Assembly (NCBI RefSeq): GCF_015832195.1
Contig: NC_052032.1
Span: forward strand, 1,308,618-1,372,617
Length of the DNA stretch: 64,000 bases
Reading direction: 5' to 3'
Source of the DNA: Motacilla alba alba
Lineage: Eukaryota > Chordata > Aves > Passeriformes > Motacillidae
The position numbers and the translations under genes are program-made. The notes under the pieces were generated by a model. It had not been told where the DNA came from, ran no database searches, and saw nothing but the letters and a program-made list of their open reading frames with translations. This document shows positions 32,973-44,420 of the stretch, piece after piece (the stretch's first letter is position 1; each line of letters begins with the position of its first letter).

Positions 32973-34821
32973 CTGGGCTGGAGACCAGGGGAAGCTGGAT
33001 CTTCTTTCCCCGCTGGCAGTGCCAGAGGTGTGGGAGGCCAGCAGGAGGTGCAGCCTGGTCACACTGATCCCTGCAAGTCCGGGCTACCACCTAAATTCTC
33101 CAGTCTGCCTGATGACCCCAAAACCCCCAGAGTTGCCCTGCAGCCTCTGGAATCCTTCAGGAGGCTCCAGGAACCCCCAGGGAAGCCACAGCTGCTGGCT
33201 CCTGCCTGCCCACCAGGGACTTGAAGCAGCAAGCCCAGGGCGAGGTCTGGTGGAATGTGGTGGCCACAGGAGGGGAAAGGCTGCTCCAGCAGCTCTGCCC
33301 AGAACAAGAACCTGCTTCCCACACCTGGTACAGCTGCTTTGCAGGTCCTTGAGGAAAGGATTAATGCAGTTATCAAAACCCAGAAGCACAAGGAGGGGAA
33401 CACAGAGAGGGAAGGGGTCCTTTGTTAGTGGGCAGGAGCAATCCCTGCATCCCAGGCAGGCTCTCCAGCCAGGAGCCAACCTGGCCAGGCACACAGCCAA
33501 TGCCACAGCATCCCACAGTGGCCTGTCCCAGCTGCCCAAGTTGATATTTGCACCCTGGCATTCCAAAACACATCCCCGTGGCCTGCTCCACAATCTCCCT
33601 GGAGACAGGCACAGCCAGGGGAGCAGCTCTGGCTCTCCCCAGGAGCAAAGCCCTGAGCTCCAGCACAGCTCACCAACATCAGAGTTCCTCCAAAATATGA
33701 CAGGCTGACACTGCAGATGTCACATCCTCTACCAATCTTGTTGAAAGGCAAGAGAGCCCAGGATACAGAGCTGGGGTGAGGATGGACCCTTTAATCCCAC
33801 ACTCATTTTCATCCCATCCTCAACAGGCAGCACTGGGAGAGGAACTGAAGTGTATTTATGCTACAGAATATTCCAAGAGCTCTCCTGCCCACAGGGAGGG
33901 TCTGGGGACCCCTCATCATCCCAGCCCTGGGTCTGCAGAGAAATCTCACAAAGGCTCAAACTCCCTCTCTCATGGATGTGTTTATAATGCGGGGGAGAGG
34001 CCCTGGACTGCCTGGGTCACAGTCAGTGCTGCTGTCAACTCCTGGACAGGAGGGCTGAAGAACAACCCTGCCACAGCCCCCCTCTGTCCCTGGCCATGTG
34101 CCCCAGAAACTCTGCTGATGCCAGAGCCCCACAGACACAGGCAAATGACAGCAAGGCTCTGTCCTGGACAGGCAGGAACCAACACACAGGTGGGGTGGCC
34201 CTGCTCAAGGATCCAGGGTCATTCCTAAGGCACTTCTGAATGTTCCTCCTTTCAGGATAATCAAAAACTCTTCATTTGTTCAGCTGAATCCATTTGCTGA
34301 CATTCCCAGTGATCTCCACCTGCCACCCATCAAAATGAAAGCTTTTTTCCCAGCAAATTTTTTTTCCCCTGGGAAAAACCAAACCAATCTGGGATTGCCT
34401 TTTTCACTGCACAGCTCAGCCCACAGGACAGACAACAGCAAGCAGCTTCCTGAGCGAGCAGCAAACAATTCCCTCCACAATCCCAGGCATCCTGAACCTC
34501 TGGAATGGGAGCAGGGTTTGTACCTGCCCAGCCTTGCCGTGTCCTGGTCCCTGTCACAGCACAGCACCCTGGCAGCCCCAGCAGCATGATTTGTGTGGCT
34601 CCTCTCAGCAGCACCCGCAGCTCTCCCAGCACACAGAGGTGTTTACACTCCCCCTGTCTCCCAGGAGCTCCCCAGGCTCACACAAAGCCTCCTCTCTCTC
34701 TCTCTCATTGCAAAAGGCTTTTAAGAGGCAAACAGGACAGTAATAAATGCTCTGTCTCTCCAGCTAAAGCAGACAGTCTCACAGCTTTGGGTGAAAGAGT
34801 CCCGGGGGACAGGGCTTTCAA

Positions 34822-34850
34822 AATATAAATAAATAAATTATAATAAATGA
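34822..34850. repeat. AAAT-type microsatellite
   Basis: AATATAAATAAATAAATTATAATAAATG-like A/T tract in the RGS3 upstream intron. It contains several AATAAA hexamers by chance. Confidence 0.7.
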
Positions 34851-35183
34851 CTCCCAGGCCACAGAACTCTCCCCACCCATCTCCCAGAGGGTTTGAGGCT
34901 CACTGACTGCAGAAATCACTTCTAACACACAAACCCAGGACATTCAAATCCACTCTATCCAGCAGCACAGAGAGCCCTGAGATCAAACGTGATCCCACAT
35001 GGAGCTGGGCACCTCCAGCCCTCCACAACAAGCAGAGGGGAGATACAGACCCTCATCTCCTCCAGCCACCAGGATCTGGCTCCTGTGACCAGCCACCCAC
35101 AGAGCCATCACCCATCCATCCCCCCATCCACCTGCCGGAGAGTGAGCAGTGCTGCAGAGGCAGGGGAATCCCTGAGCACTCAC

Positions 35184-35205
35184 GCCTGAGCCCCGGCTGC
35201 TCCAT
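35184..35205 (-). CDS. RGS3: Candidate first coding exon of long RGS3
   Basis: The ATG at 35205 (context GAGCCATGG) gives MEQPGLR plus one base and ends exactly at a GTGAGT donor. The phase fits the exon at 30301, predicting MEQPGLRRPGQSPAVLEH at the N-terminus. A TATATA element lies at about 35322-35328, some 120 nt upstream. The peptide is too short for homology, so the call rests on phase, splice signal, Kozak context and position. Confidence 0.4.
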
Positions 35206-37274
35206 GGCTCCCACGCAGGGTCAGATCCTCTCCAGCAATGGCCAAGGTGAGATTCAGCTGCCACGAGCCTTTGGTCGTGGTACCACTGCAGGGGGAGGGG
35301 GGAAACCCAAATCCAAACCAGTATATAAATGTCCAAGGGAGCAGAGATCCAGTCTGGGGAGGTACAAATTAAATTGTAAGCTGGGAAGAGATGGTGGTCC
35401 TGCAATAGCCCCGTTCTCTCCTGGCTCCCAATAGCAAGAAATCAACTCCTCCTAACTTCCCTCCTCACATTCCAACCCTGGGACTGACCTTAACCTGCAG
35501 TTCTGTTGGAGTCTCCAGCAAACTGCCCATTCAGCTGGTTGGCCTGGGAGTTAATGACTTTCTTTTAAAATTTAACACCGTTCTCCATCACAGATTTCAG
35601 TCTGCCAGCACTAGGGTCTGCCTTTGGTTGGATATTCAAATCCAAACACGTGCTTAGACAGTTATTCCAGGCAAAAGGGTAACACATGCACACAGAAAAC
35701 CCACAAGGTTGGGGCTGCCCTTTGGAACTAAAGAAACTAAATCAGGCTGGGAAAAATTATCTGGCTTCCCAGATGGTAAGAGGATTGCAAGGAGGGTTTG
35801 GGCTATTTCAGGGCAATCCTGAGGGAAGATTTCTGGGATTAGCACAGCCTGGCATATAGGGCAGGCACACAAAGCACAGCACTTTCCAGCAGTGGCAACA
35901 CTGCAGCCCCTCTTCCCCACGGCCCAGCTGAGGTGCTGCTGTCCCTGACACCACCTCTGCAGCAGGCACAGCTGAGCTTCTCCCTGGAAAACTCCAATTA
36001 GGAACCTAACAAAGAGGCAGACTGGCACATTAGCAAATCCTTTTCCAATCTGAGGCCCCAGAAAGGTTTCTCCTCCTTCCGGGGTATTTTAGGTACACCA
36101 CCCCTTCTCCGCTCACATCCCTGAGTGTGAGCATCCTGTTGGACCAAATCTGAGCCAGAGCAGCAACAACATCCCCAGTGTGGTCTTTGCTGCTGCCTTT
36201 GCCACTCTGCAGCTCCCTTGTCTCCACCTTTTCAGGCAGATGCACTCAGGACTCCACATTCCTGGAAAATTGCCCCTCCCAGCCGGGAGAGGACAGTGCA
36301 CTGGGCGTCAAACCAGCACTGACCCAGCCTCATGGGCTGCTCGTGCCCACTGCACAAAACCATCCTTCCCCTTCCACAGTGTCCCCACAGCCAGTACATG
36401 ATCCCAGCGCAGCACTCAGCTCAGCACTGCTGCTGCAGAACATCAGTCTTGGCAACATCCAGATTCTGACAAGAACTGTGTCTGCATCTCCACAGGACTT
36501 CATGTGTTTGGCCTTTTGCACCCATCGTTTTGGGTAACAAATTCTTTGGCGGATCTCTTTTCTAAACCTCCCTCTCTGCCCCTTCACCACGAAATGCAGA
36601 CTCTGAACGTGCAAAGGGAGCAGCCCACAGCCCTTCCTGGGCTCTGAGGCATGGCTGCAAGAGATCAGGATGGAAACAGATTATTTCTAGGGCAGGCAGA
36701 GGCTCTGTGACAAACCCCACGTGAGCAGGAGCTGGCACAGCCCCTCGGTGGCTCACCGGGGATGCAGAGCACAGAACAGTCTCCATGCACAGCCACTTGT
36801 TCCTGTGCCCATCCTTCGGCAGGGCCAAGCTTGCTGGAAACAGATCATCTTGTCCCTTTGCCATTGCTAAACTGGCTGAAACTAAGGCAGCTGTGACCAC
36901 AGCATGGTTTGTATAAGAGCTGCTCCATAAACCAGCTCTTCTCCAGAAGGAGAGCAGCAGGGAAAAGGTGGGAGAGCTCTTGTTTTATTTCAGTTCAGAT
37001 TTTCACCCGTCTTGAACACTCTAAACCTGCAGAAACTGCCTGGCTTCTTCCCCTGCTGCCCTGGGGCTGGTTAGGGAGACATCCAGTGTTAATTCAGGAG
37101 AGGAATCCCTTGAGGCACAGGGATGCTTTCTGATCCCTCCAGAAACATCCTGTACAGAACATCTTCTCTAGGGCTGGCAGGACCTCCTCTGTCAGCTCCT
37201 CCTCCACAGTGAGGAGCAGCAATCACAGAGAGCAGCAGCCATCAGAGCACCACGGGCTACCCCTGTGGTGTGGA

Positions 37275-37425
37275 TTCCCCATCCCTGGCAGTGCCCAAGG
37301 CCAGGCTGGATGGGGCTTGGAGCAGCCTGGGATAGTGGGAGGCATCCCTGCCATGGCAGGGGTGGGACTGGATGGGCTTTAGGGTCCCTTCCACCCCAAA
37401 CCAGTCTGGGGTTCCATGATTCTCT
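37275..37425 (+). mobile_element. CR1 LINE 3' fragment
   Basis: CCCTGGCAGTGCCCAAGGCC and GGGTCCCTTCCACCCCAAAC, ending GGTTCCATGATTCTC. Confidence 0.88.
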
Positions 37426-38317
37426 CCCCAGGAAAGGCACACAGCTCAGTCTGATTGCCTCTGAGCAGGCTGAGAGGATGCTGACCCCAAAGCACTAATA
37501 CAGCATCATAAATTATTTTTTTTCCTTTTTTCATCCTTTTTCCCCTTTGCCATGCCTAGCCTGCAGGATAACAATGTGTTGGGCACACACCTGACTTAGA
37601 AACAGTACCCACACAGCTGACAATTTTCCCAGCTCAAGGCTTTGTCCTTGGTTTTGTATTTCCTTAGGGCAGTGGGATTTCCTCAGGCCAGATGTTTAAC
37701 ACACACCTGTCTTACAGCCTTAACCTGATTAAAAGCCCGGTGACTTACAGCAGCACATCAGCTCACAGCACCATTCTTCTGCACTCTGAACCCTCAGTGA
37801 CACAGAAGAGCAGCACCATGAGACATTCCAGGTCTCTTAGAGGATGTCTGATCTGAGCATCCAGTCCTGCTGCAGCATTTTGACAAATGCTGAGTATTAA
37901 TCCACTGTTGATTTATTTTAATGCAATAAAAACAATGTAATAACCAAGCTGGGTCTTTAGTGACCCTTCTCACAAAAGAGATCAGTTTCAATATAGCAAA
38001 AGGTCTCTTGGGAATTATGCTTTTGGCCTTAGAATGATCAAATGGATCAAAGTAATGAAGTTAAAACAGCTTAGGAAGTTATTGCCTGTCACCTGAGCTG
38101 AACTGCCGAGTTCAGTCTGCAGCTGCAGGAAATAGCTGAGATCTCCTCTCAGGTACCTCACATGGGCTCTGCTCCCCAGCTCTGACACTGCTCTGCCTCC
38201 CAGTGAGCCAGGTTAGCTCACTAATTTCACAGAAAATCAAATATTTCTGGCATTTGGCACCCAAACAGATTTGACCAGGGCATGTGATGGGGGGAGACAG
38301 ATCAAATGCCAGAAATC

Positions 38318-38610
38318 TTAGACTGGTTTGGGCTGGGAGAGACCTTAAAGTTCATCCCGTTCCACCCCCTGCCATGGGCAGGGACACCTTCCACTGTCCC
38401 AGGGTACTCCAAGCCTGTCCAGCCTGGCCTTGGGCACTTCCAGGGATCCAGGGCCTCCCCACCCTCCCAGGGAACAGTTCCTCTCCAATATCTAATTAAA
38501 TGTATCCTCCTTCAGTTTAAAGCCATTGTCCTTTGTCCTGGGGCACAACAGAAAGGGGTAAGTTGCCCTTTCTCTTGACAGAGATCTTCTTTGTCACCTG
38601 GATCATCTTT
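38318..38610 (-). mobile_element. CR1 LINE fragment (reverse orientation)
   Basis: TTGGGCTGGGAGAGACCTTAAAG at the 3' end, then CCAGCCTGGCCTTGGGCACT and CCCTCCCAGGGAACAGTTCC. The boundary at the far end is unclear. Confidence 0.85.
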
Positions 38611-38785
38611 GTCATCCCCATTCCCTGGCTGGACAAAGTAAACCAAGGTTCTCCAACATTTTTGTGTTCAATTAAACTGGTCTTAGAGTGAAGCTGCTGC
38701 TCCAAGGGCAGTTGCCTCCTTTCTCCTCCAGAACTCTGATCCTGCCTCCTCCCTTTAGCCCAAGCATGGGAACAGGCCCACAGAG

Positions 38786-38970
38786 TCTCTCCAGCTCAAA
38801 GGGACCCGGAAGGATCATCACGCCCCACTCCCTTTCAGGATGAGAATTAAATCCTGTGACTACTCACATCCTCCAGATGTTTCTGGAGCTCTGGCAGCCT
38901 TGGTGCCATGACCACTTCCCCAGGGAGCTTGTGCCAGTGACCACCACCCTCTCAGCGAGGAATCTTTACA
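38786..38970 (-). mobile_element. CR1-like LINE fragment (reverse orientation)
   Basis: Diverged body motifs GGGAGCTTGTGCCAGTGACC and CACCCTCTCAGCGAGGAATC fit an older CR1 copy. Confidence 0.6.
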
Positions 38971-40177
38971 AGAATATTTAAGGAGAAAGTATATTCAAGA
39001 ATATTGAAGAAAATAAAAGCAGAGCCATTGGGTCAGACGAAGCTCCTGTTTCATGTCAGAAGGTGATGCCCAGGGGAGAATACAACAGAGCAGACACAAG
39101 ACATTTTCCAAAATAGCTGCTCAGCCCCAAACCATTTTCAATTCAAGGACTTTCCACTCTCATAGTGGAGTGGAAAACTTTAATTTGGCAGACATAGGAG
39201 CTGGATCCCATTTGTGTAGTGGCACACTACACCATTAGCCCACCTTACTGGGGCACCTTTAAGCCACTCTGTGGATTAATTGTTATTCTGGATCAATTAG
39301 CCGAGCACAGCCTAATTATTGCCCATATTGTTTAAGCATGATCCCATTACCCAGAATCAGAAAAGCACTCCCTTCCCTGGGAGTTGAGAGCACTCACTGT
39401 CCCTATGTTATTCCAGAGCACCAGGGTCATGTGTCCAGGTGAGAGGACGTCTGACCCTGCTGCAGAGCCCAGCTCTGGCTGGAGCACGGCACAAACGGGA
39501 GCAAGATTCATGGTGCCACAAACCCGACTGAGCACCACCAGAGGTGACACAGAGGTTACCCTACAGCTTTCCTTCCCAAAGCACTTTCCAAAGGGAATAA
39601 CAAAGTTACAGTTAATGCAATAGTCCATCCACGCAGCTGAAAATAGCTCCTGACCTGGAACACAGGATTTGTCCAAGTCTCTGTCTTAGGTCACATAGGA
39701 AGGTCCACTCAATCAGCAGAATTTTAGGCTGGCGCTTTTTTGACAGTTAAAACTGCTGAATTAGTTTATGACTAAAAAAAGAATGCCAGGAAGATATTTT
39801 GGAAGTGCTGCACTCGGAGGTGCACCTTCATCAGAGGTGAGCTAAACTTAGAGGGCCTGAGGTAGGAAGAGAAGTGTGTGAGTGACACCTGCATGGGACA
39901 GCTCCATCCTCTGTGGACCAGGCTCCTGCCTGCAGTGCCTGGCCTGTCTTTAGGGGAAGGGAAAATGGAATCATTCCAGGCACCGGCTCTCAGAGGCCTG
40001 ATGCACTTAAACATTTAGAGATTATAATGACCAAGTAAAAGCTTATTTCCTTTTAAAAAGGATACTGCCAAGTGCTTCACATTCATTCTTCTTCCACAGC
40101 CAAAAGGAAAAAGAATTTAAAAAAAAGAGCAGTCATAGACAGTCTCCCAAGGGAATTTAAATTGGTAAGTGCAAATC

Positions 40178-40597
40178 ATCCAACACCAGTTTGGGATGAG
40201 TGCCTGTGTCCCTGCCTTCATCCAACACCAGTTTGGGATGAGTGCCTGTGTCCCTGCCTTCATCCAACACCAGTTTGGGATGAGTGCCTGTGTCCCTGCC
40301 TTCACCCAACACCAGTTTGGGATGAGTGCCTGTGTCCCTGCCTTCACCCAACACCAGTTTGGGATGAGTCCCCGTGTCCCTGCCTTCATCCAACACCAGT
40401 TTGGGATGTGTCCCTGTGTCCCTGCCTTCATCCAACACCAGTTTGGGATGTGTCCCTGGGTCCCAGCCTTCATCCAACACCAGTTTGGGATGAGTGCCTG
40501 TGTCCCTGCCTTCATCCAACACCAGTTTGGGATGAGCGCCTGTGTCCCTGCCTTCACCCAACACCAGTTTGGGATGTGTCCCTGGGTCCCAGCCTTC
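40178..40597. repeat. 42-bp minisatellite, ten copies
   Basis: The unit begins TCCAACACCAGTTTGGGATG and ends TGTGTCCCTGCCTTCA; ten units span the interval with few substitutions. It is 14 codons long and open in two plus frames and two minus frames, with peptides such as HPTPVWDECLCPCL and GRDTGTHPKLVLDE. The plus-strand frames do not begin at an ATG. It lies in the RGS3-POLE3 gap beside a short CpG-rich patch (40675-40715). Confidence 0.93.
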
Positions 40598-41321
40598 TGC
40601 CTTGTGTCCACTGTGTCTCTTGCTGTTTGTTTTGACTCTCCTGAGCGCTGTCCTGTCCCCCTGAGTCACCCAGAGCCGGGCGGGTCCCTCCCAGCCCCGG
40701 CGCGGGCGGATCCGTTCAGCACTAACGAGAGGCAGAGGTGTGAAGTGACTCACTGGATAGGAACGCACTGAACGCTTCTCAGGCTCAAGACCTCACAGTT
40801 AATCCTGCAACCCCAAAACATTCTGAGCAGAGCCAGGGAGTGCCCAGAGGGAGGGATTTGCAGTTCAGAACTCTCCTGTGCACCACGTCCTGGCACACCT
40901 CATCCCTGGTTCTATGAGAGGAGGAGTTATCTGCTGCATCAACAGCCTCTTATTTACAGGACTTGGATGGCACCTATCCAAACAGGGCTTCAGGAGTGCT
41001 GGAAACAATACAGGTGTTCCACAGTGACTGTTCTACATCAGAATAATCTGTATTTTTGTATTAATATTTTTCCCTTCGGCCATGATGATACTGAAGTGTC
41101 ATTTTCACAGAAGTCAAGTGATATTCAAGCCCCTCTGTACTAACAGTGGGTTCTGAGGAGTACAAACACTCCTGAGTAAGCTCTGTGCCTGCAGCTAAAC
41201 CATAAATGTCACATTTTTGTGACATTTTGTGAAAAACAAGCAGGCTAAAAGAGTGTCCACCCTCACTGCAGGCTTAAAACTCACAGTGTTCATCTCCTGA
41301 CATCCGTGCAGAGTCATTGAA

Positions 41322-41545
41322 CAGAATCACAGAATGTGGAAAGGACCTTAAAGATCCTCTCATTCCACCCCTGCCATGTCAGGGACACCTTCCACTGTCC
41401 CAGGCTGCTCCAAGCCCTGTCCAGCCTGGCCTTGGGCACTGCCAGGGATCCAGGGGCAGCCCCAGCTGCTCTGGGCACCCTGTGCCAGGGCCTGCCCACC
41501 TCACCCAAACAGATGCTTTCTTAATATCTAATTCAAAGCATTTAA
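41322..41545 (-). mobile_element. CR1 LINE fragment (reverse orientation)
   Basis: AGAATCACAGAATGTGGAAA and GGACCTTAAAGATCCTCTCA begin it, then the same body as the 30718 copy. Confidence 0.88.
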
Positions 41546-41824
41546 ATCTAAATCTGTTATAGCCTTTCCCTGAGGTACAGAAGGACAATATTGTCCCATG
41601 GTTTTGCTTTCCCTCCCTTTCCCTGAGCTGAGCTGCTGCTCCTCTGTCACTTTATAGCTGTGCTACATAGAACAACATTTTTGTTCCAGTGTAAAATGTG
41701 ACTCACAGCAGTCAACTTGAGCGTTGCATGCTCAACATCTCCCGTGTTTTACACATGACACTGAAAAAAGACTAGAAAGCTGATCTAATATAAAGGCTCT
41801 GGACCTAGAGGATATGAGGCCAGG

Positions 41825-41950
41825 ATGTCTGCCCCTGGATCCCTGGCAGTGTCCCAGGCCAGGCTGGACAGGGCTTGGAGCAGCCTGGGACAGTGGGAGA
41901 CGTCCCTGTCCATGGAATGGGCTTTAATGTCCCTTCCTGGGATTCAATGT
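41825..41950 (+). mobile_element. CR1 LINE 3' fragment
   Basis: CCCCTGGATCCCTGGCAGTG, GGACAGGGCTTGGAGCAGCC and a worn tail GGGATTCAATG. It is opposite in orientation to its neighbour at 41322. Confidence 0.82.
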
Positions 41951-42290
41951 ACCAACCTCCAGACACTGTCATTAAAAACAAGTACAGACTCACAGCAGGG
42001 ACCAGGGAGGAGAGCCTGTTGTGTGCAGAAGACACACAGAGCTGGATGGTCCCAGCCCAGGCTTTGCTGGTGAATGGGGCAGCTTTGGGCCATATCCCTG
42101 GATTTAGGCAGCCCCATTCCTGGCTCTGCTCCATCCCATCCCTTCCCCAGGCAGTCCCACACCTCCACCTCGCTTGGTTCTCAGTTCATGGACAAAAACA
42201 CCTCATGCTCCAAAAAACAGAAACCAAAATGAGCAGCAGTGGCTCCCAAGGGCTCCAACAGCTCTGAGGCACTCGCCTGTCTAGGATCCG

Positions 42291-42356
42291 AGTCTGCCGT
42301 GGTCACTGTCACAGCAGCTCAGTCTGTCGTGGTCACTGTCACAGCAGCTCAGTGTG
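42291..42356. repeat. 30-bp direct duplication
   Basis: Two adjacent copies of AGTCTGYCGTGGTCACTGTC plus ACAGCAGCTC differ at one base, followed by a partial third copy. Confidence 0.85.
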
Positions 42357-42848
42357 CCCCCACATGGAAAGGAGCTAAAACCAAAACTTACACACAATTT
42401 GTACAGCAGGGACAGGGTTTATTAATCCAGTGAAACTGGAACAGTCACGCAGGGCTCACACAGGCCTGGCCCAGGTGTGCTCAGTGTGTGCTTCTCCCAG
42501 CACAGCATTATGTCCACCACAGTTACCTTCACCTGGGCTCAAAAGCTTCTGCCAACTCTCTCTACAACAGAAATACTGCCCTTGATGACAGGAAATTCCC
42601 ATTTTCCATGGAAAAGAGCTCTGCTGTCAATCACTGCTCACAATTTCAAATATCACCCCAACACAGCACCTAATTAATCTGCTTTCTTGCACTCTGAGCT
42701 TACTTAGTTACCTGGTCAGGTTACCAACAGGGATAAAGTCCCGTGGAATTACAGGGTTTAGGCCAGGCACGGGGTCAGTGGGGCAGGGACGGAGGAGCTC
42801 ACAGCCCTGTGCCCTCAACCAGCAACAAGGGAAGAGGCCAGACACCAG

Positions 42849-43480
42849 TGTGGGGTAAAACAGAGGTTATTTCCCATTGGAAATAATGTAACTTTCCTAA
42901 TTAATTGTTTTAATTAATTGCAACCAGTGCCCACTTCCAGCTAGCACTAGTTAAGTTTCTTCACAGGCTCTTGAAATTACTTTGATCACTAAATAACCAA
43001 AACATCAAGTTTGCTAAAAGTAACTCTGCCAAGCTTCAATAAACAAAGCCAAAGGGAGTTGGAGATTGGACATCTGGGATCTTAAATTTATGACCCTTCA
43101 AAGGTGTTGGAGTAAGCAGAAAATGCAGAGGAGATTAAGGTCTGGATAGCTGGAGATTCCCTGACTGAGAAAAATATTATAAAAGTAATAAAGTACGTGG
43201 ACCAGATTAGCATGAAGAGTGAGAAATGAACAACCAAGAGCAGATAGAAAGCTAAGTAATGAAGAGAATTACATAACCTAGAGCTAATAACCATTAATTT
43301 GTTTACTAAAAATGTATAAATAAGTGAAAAAGTTTTGTATCTGTGTCGGTGCAGACGATGGAGCTTTGTCAGCCCCACGTGCTCTTGGCTAAGGAAACAG
43401 TAATGCCTTACTCACTAAGTGTCACACAGCCTTAGAGGGAGCCTTATTGATCCCAAGGACTTTGGGGGATCTTGGGAACA
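42849..43480. mobile_element. Possible solo LTR of an endogenous retrovirus
   Basis: An A/T-rich block in GC-rich surroundings that starts TGTGGGGTAA and ends TTGGGAACA. It has a TATAAATA element at 43315-43322 near a GTGTCGGTGCAG stretch. No internal retroviral gene is seen. The ends and target duplication are uncertain (CACCAG occurs just before the start and about 10 bp after the end), so this is a tentative structural call. Confidence 0.3.
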
Positions 43481-43569
43481 ATCCCGCAGGCACCAGCTCC
43501 CTCTCCCCAGGGCCCTGTGCCTGGCCCTGCTCCCAGCCATGACAGCCCCTCAGCCCCCAGCAGCGGCGG

Positions 43570-44040
43570 TGTGACCACCTGCACCTGTCCCTGCACCTAC
43601 ACCTAGAGCTGCACCTGTCCCTGCACCTACACCTAGAGCTGAACCTGTCCCTGCACCATCACCTGCACCTGCACCTGTCCCTTCACCCACACCTGAATCT
43701 GTCCTTGTCCCTTCACCTGCACCATCACCCACACCTGCACCTGTGCCTGTCCCTTCACCTGCACCATCACCCACACCTGAATCTGTCCTTGTCCCTTCAC
43801 CTGCACCATCACCCACACCTGCACCTGTGCCTGTCCCTTCACCTGCACCATCACCCACACCTGCACCTGTGCCTGTCCGTGCGCCATCACCCAGACCTGT
43901 CCCTCTCCTATCACCCGGCCTTACACCTACACTTATCCCTACACCTGCACCCACACCTATAGCTATTCCTGCCCCTATCCCTGCCCTTATCCTGTTCCTA
44001 TTCCTGCCTCTCCTCCTTGTCCTTCTCCCTCTCCTTCCTT
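43570..44040. repeat. CACCTG-rich array and polypyrimidine tract upstream of POLE3
   Basis: An array built on CACCTGCACCTGTCC and CACCATCACC motifs, with a 42-bp higher-order unit around 43700-43880 (TTCACCTGCACCATCACCCA plus variable ends). It grades into an almost pure pyrimidine stretch at 43960-44055. It abuts the CpG island of POLE3. The minus strand is G-rich and openly readable as glycine-rich nonsense. Confidence 0.9.
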
Positions 44041-44420
44041 TCCCTTTCCCTGTCCGCCGCCGCCCCTCAGGCCGCGCCGCCATTTCGCGCCGCGCGGGCA
44101 GGGCCGCGGTGCGCGCCGGGAGCGGGCGGGGCGGCGGCGGAGCGCGGGCTGGGTACGGCCGGGCCGGGCCGGGATCGCCGCGGTGCCCTGTGCTGAGGGG
44201 ATCCCGCCCTGTCCCCCCGGGATCCCGCCCATCCCCGCGCCCCTGACGCCGCGTTTGCTTTGCAGGAGGCCCAGGATGGCGGAGAGACCGGAGGACTTGA
44301 ACCTGCCCAACGCCGTCATCACCCGCATCATCAAGGAGGCGGTGGGTGCCGGGCCCCGCGGCCCAGCGGAGCGGGGCAGCTGGAGGCCCCGGCCCCGGGA
44401 GATCCCGGCCCCCGGCCTGT
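44040..44420 (+). promoter_or_regulatory. CpG-island promoter and 5' UTR exon of POLE3
   Basis: Dense CpG with GGGCGGGGCGGCGG motifs begins right after the polypyrimidine tract. A likely noncoding exon 1 ends at 44152 (GT donor in GGGTACGG). The coding exon starts at 44266 after TTTGCAG. No TATA box is seen, as expected for a housekeeping gene. In mammals this promoter is shared with divergent C9orf43; no divergent gene is recognisable here. Confidence 0.7.

Larger units (their letters stand above)
30302..35183 (-). other. Upstream intron or intergenic region of RGS3
   Basis: If the first exon at 35205 is right, this is its intron. It contains the 0.6-kb CR1 at 30718, the 21-bp minisatellite at 32800 and the A/T microsatellite at 34822. 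No gene is recognised. Confidence 0.5.
35330..43560. other. Gene-poor RGS3-POLE3 gap
   Basis: About 8 kb with CR1 fragments, the 42-bp and 30-bp repeats and the possible LTR. Human C9orf43 maps to this position, but no peptide resembling it was recognised. A 109-codon minus frame at 39676-39347 has no ATG at its beginning and no recognised homology. Confidence 0.55.

Noticed and set aside
36030..36245. 71-codon minus frame containing LTLRDVSGEGVVYLKYPGR
   Set aside because: Looks protein-like by composition, but no family is recognised and flanking splice or start signals are unconvincing.
39347..39676. 109-codon minus-strand frame (VIPFGKCFGKESC..., LVLWNNIGTVSA)
   Set aside because: The frame does not begin at an ATG, and no homology or splice context was recognised. 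Left as unexplained noncoding sequence.
40178..40597. Regular 42-bp units considered as a CRISPR array
   Set aside because: Contiguous tandem units without unique spacers in a vertebrate genome: a minisatellite.
43550..44083. 177-codon glycine-rich minus frame
   Set aside because: Translation of the CACCTG array; simple repeat, no ATG-led gene structure.
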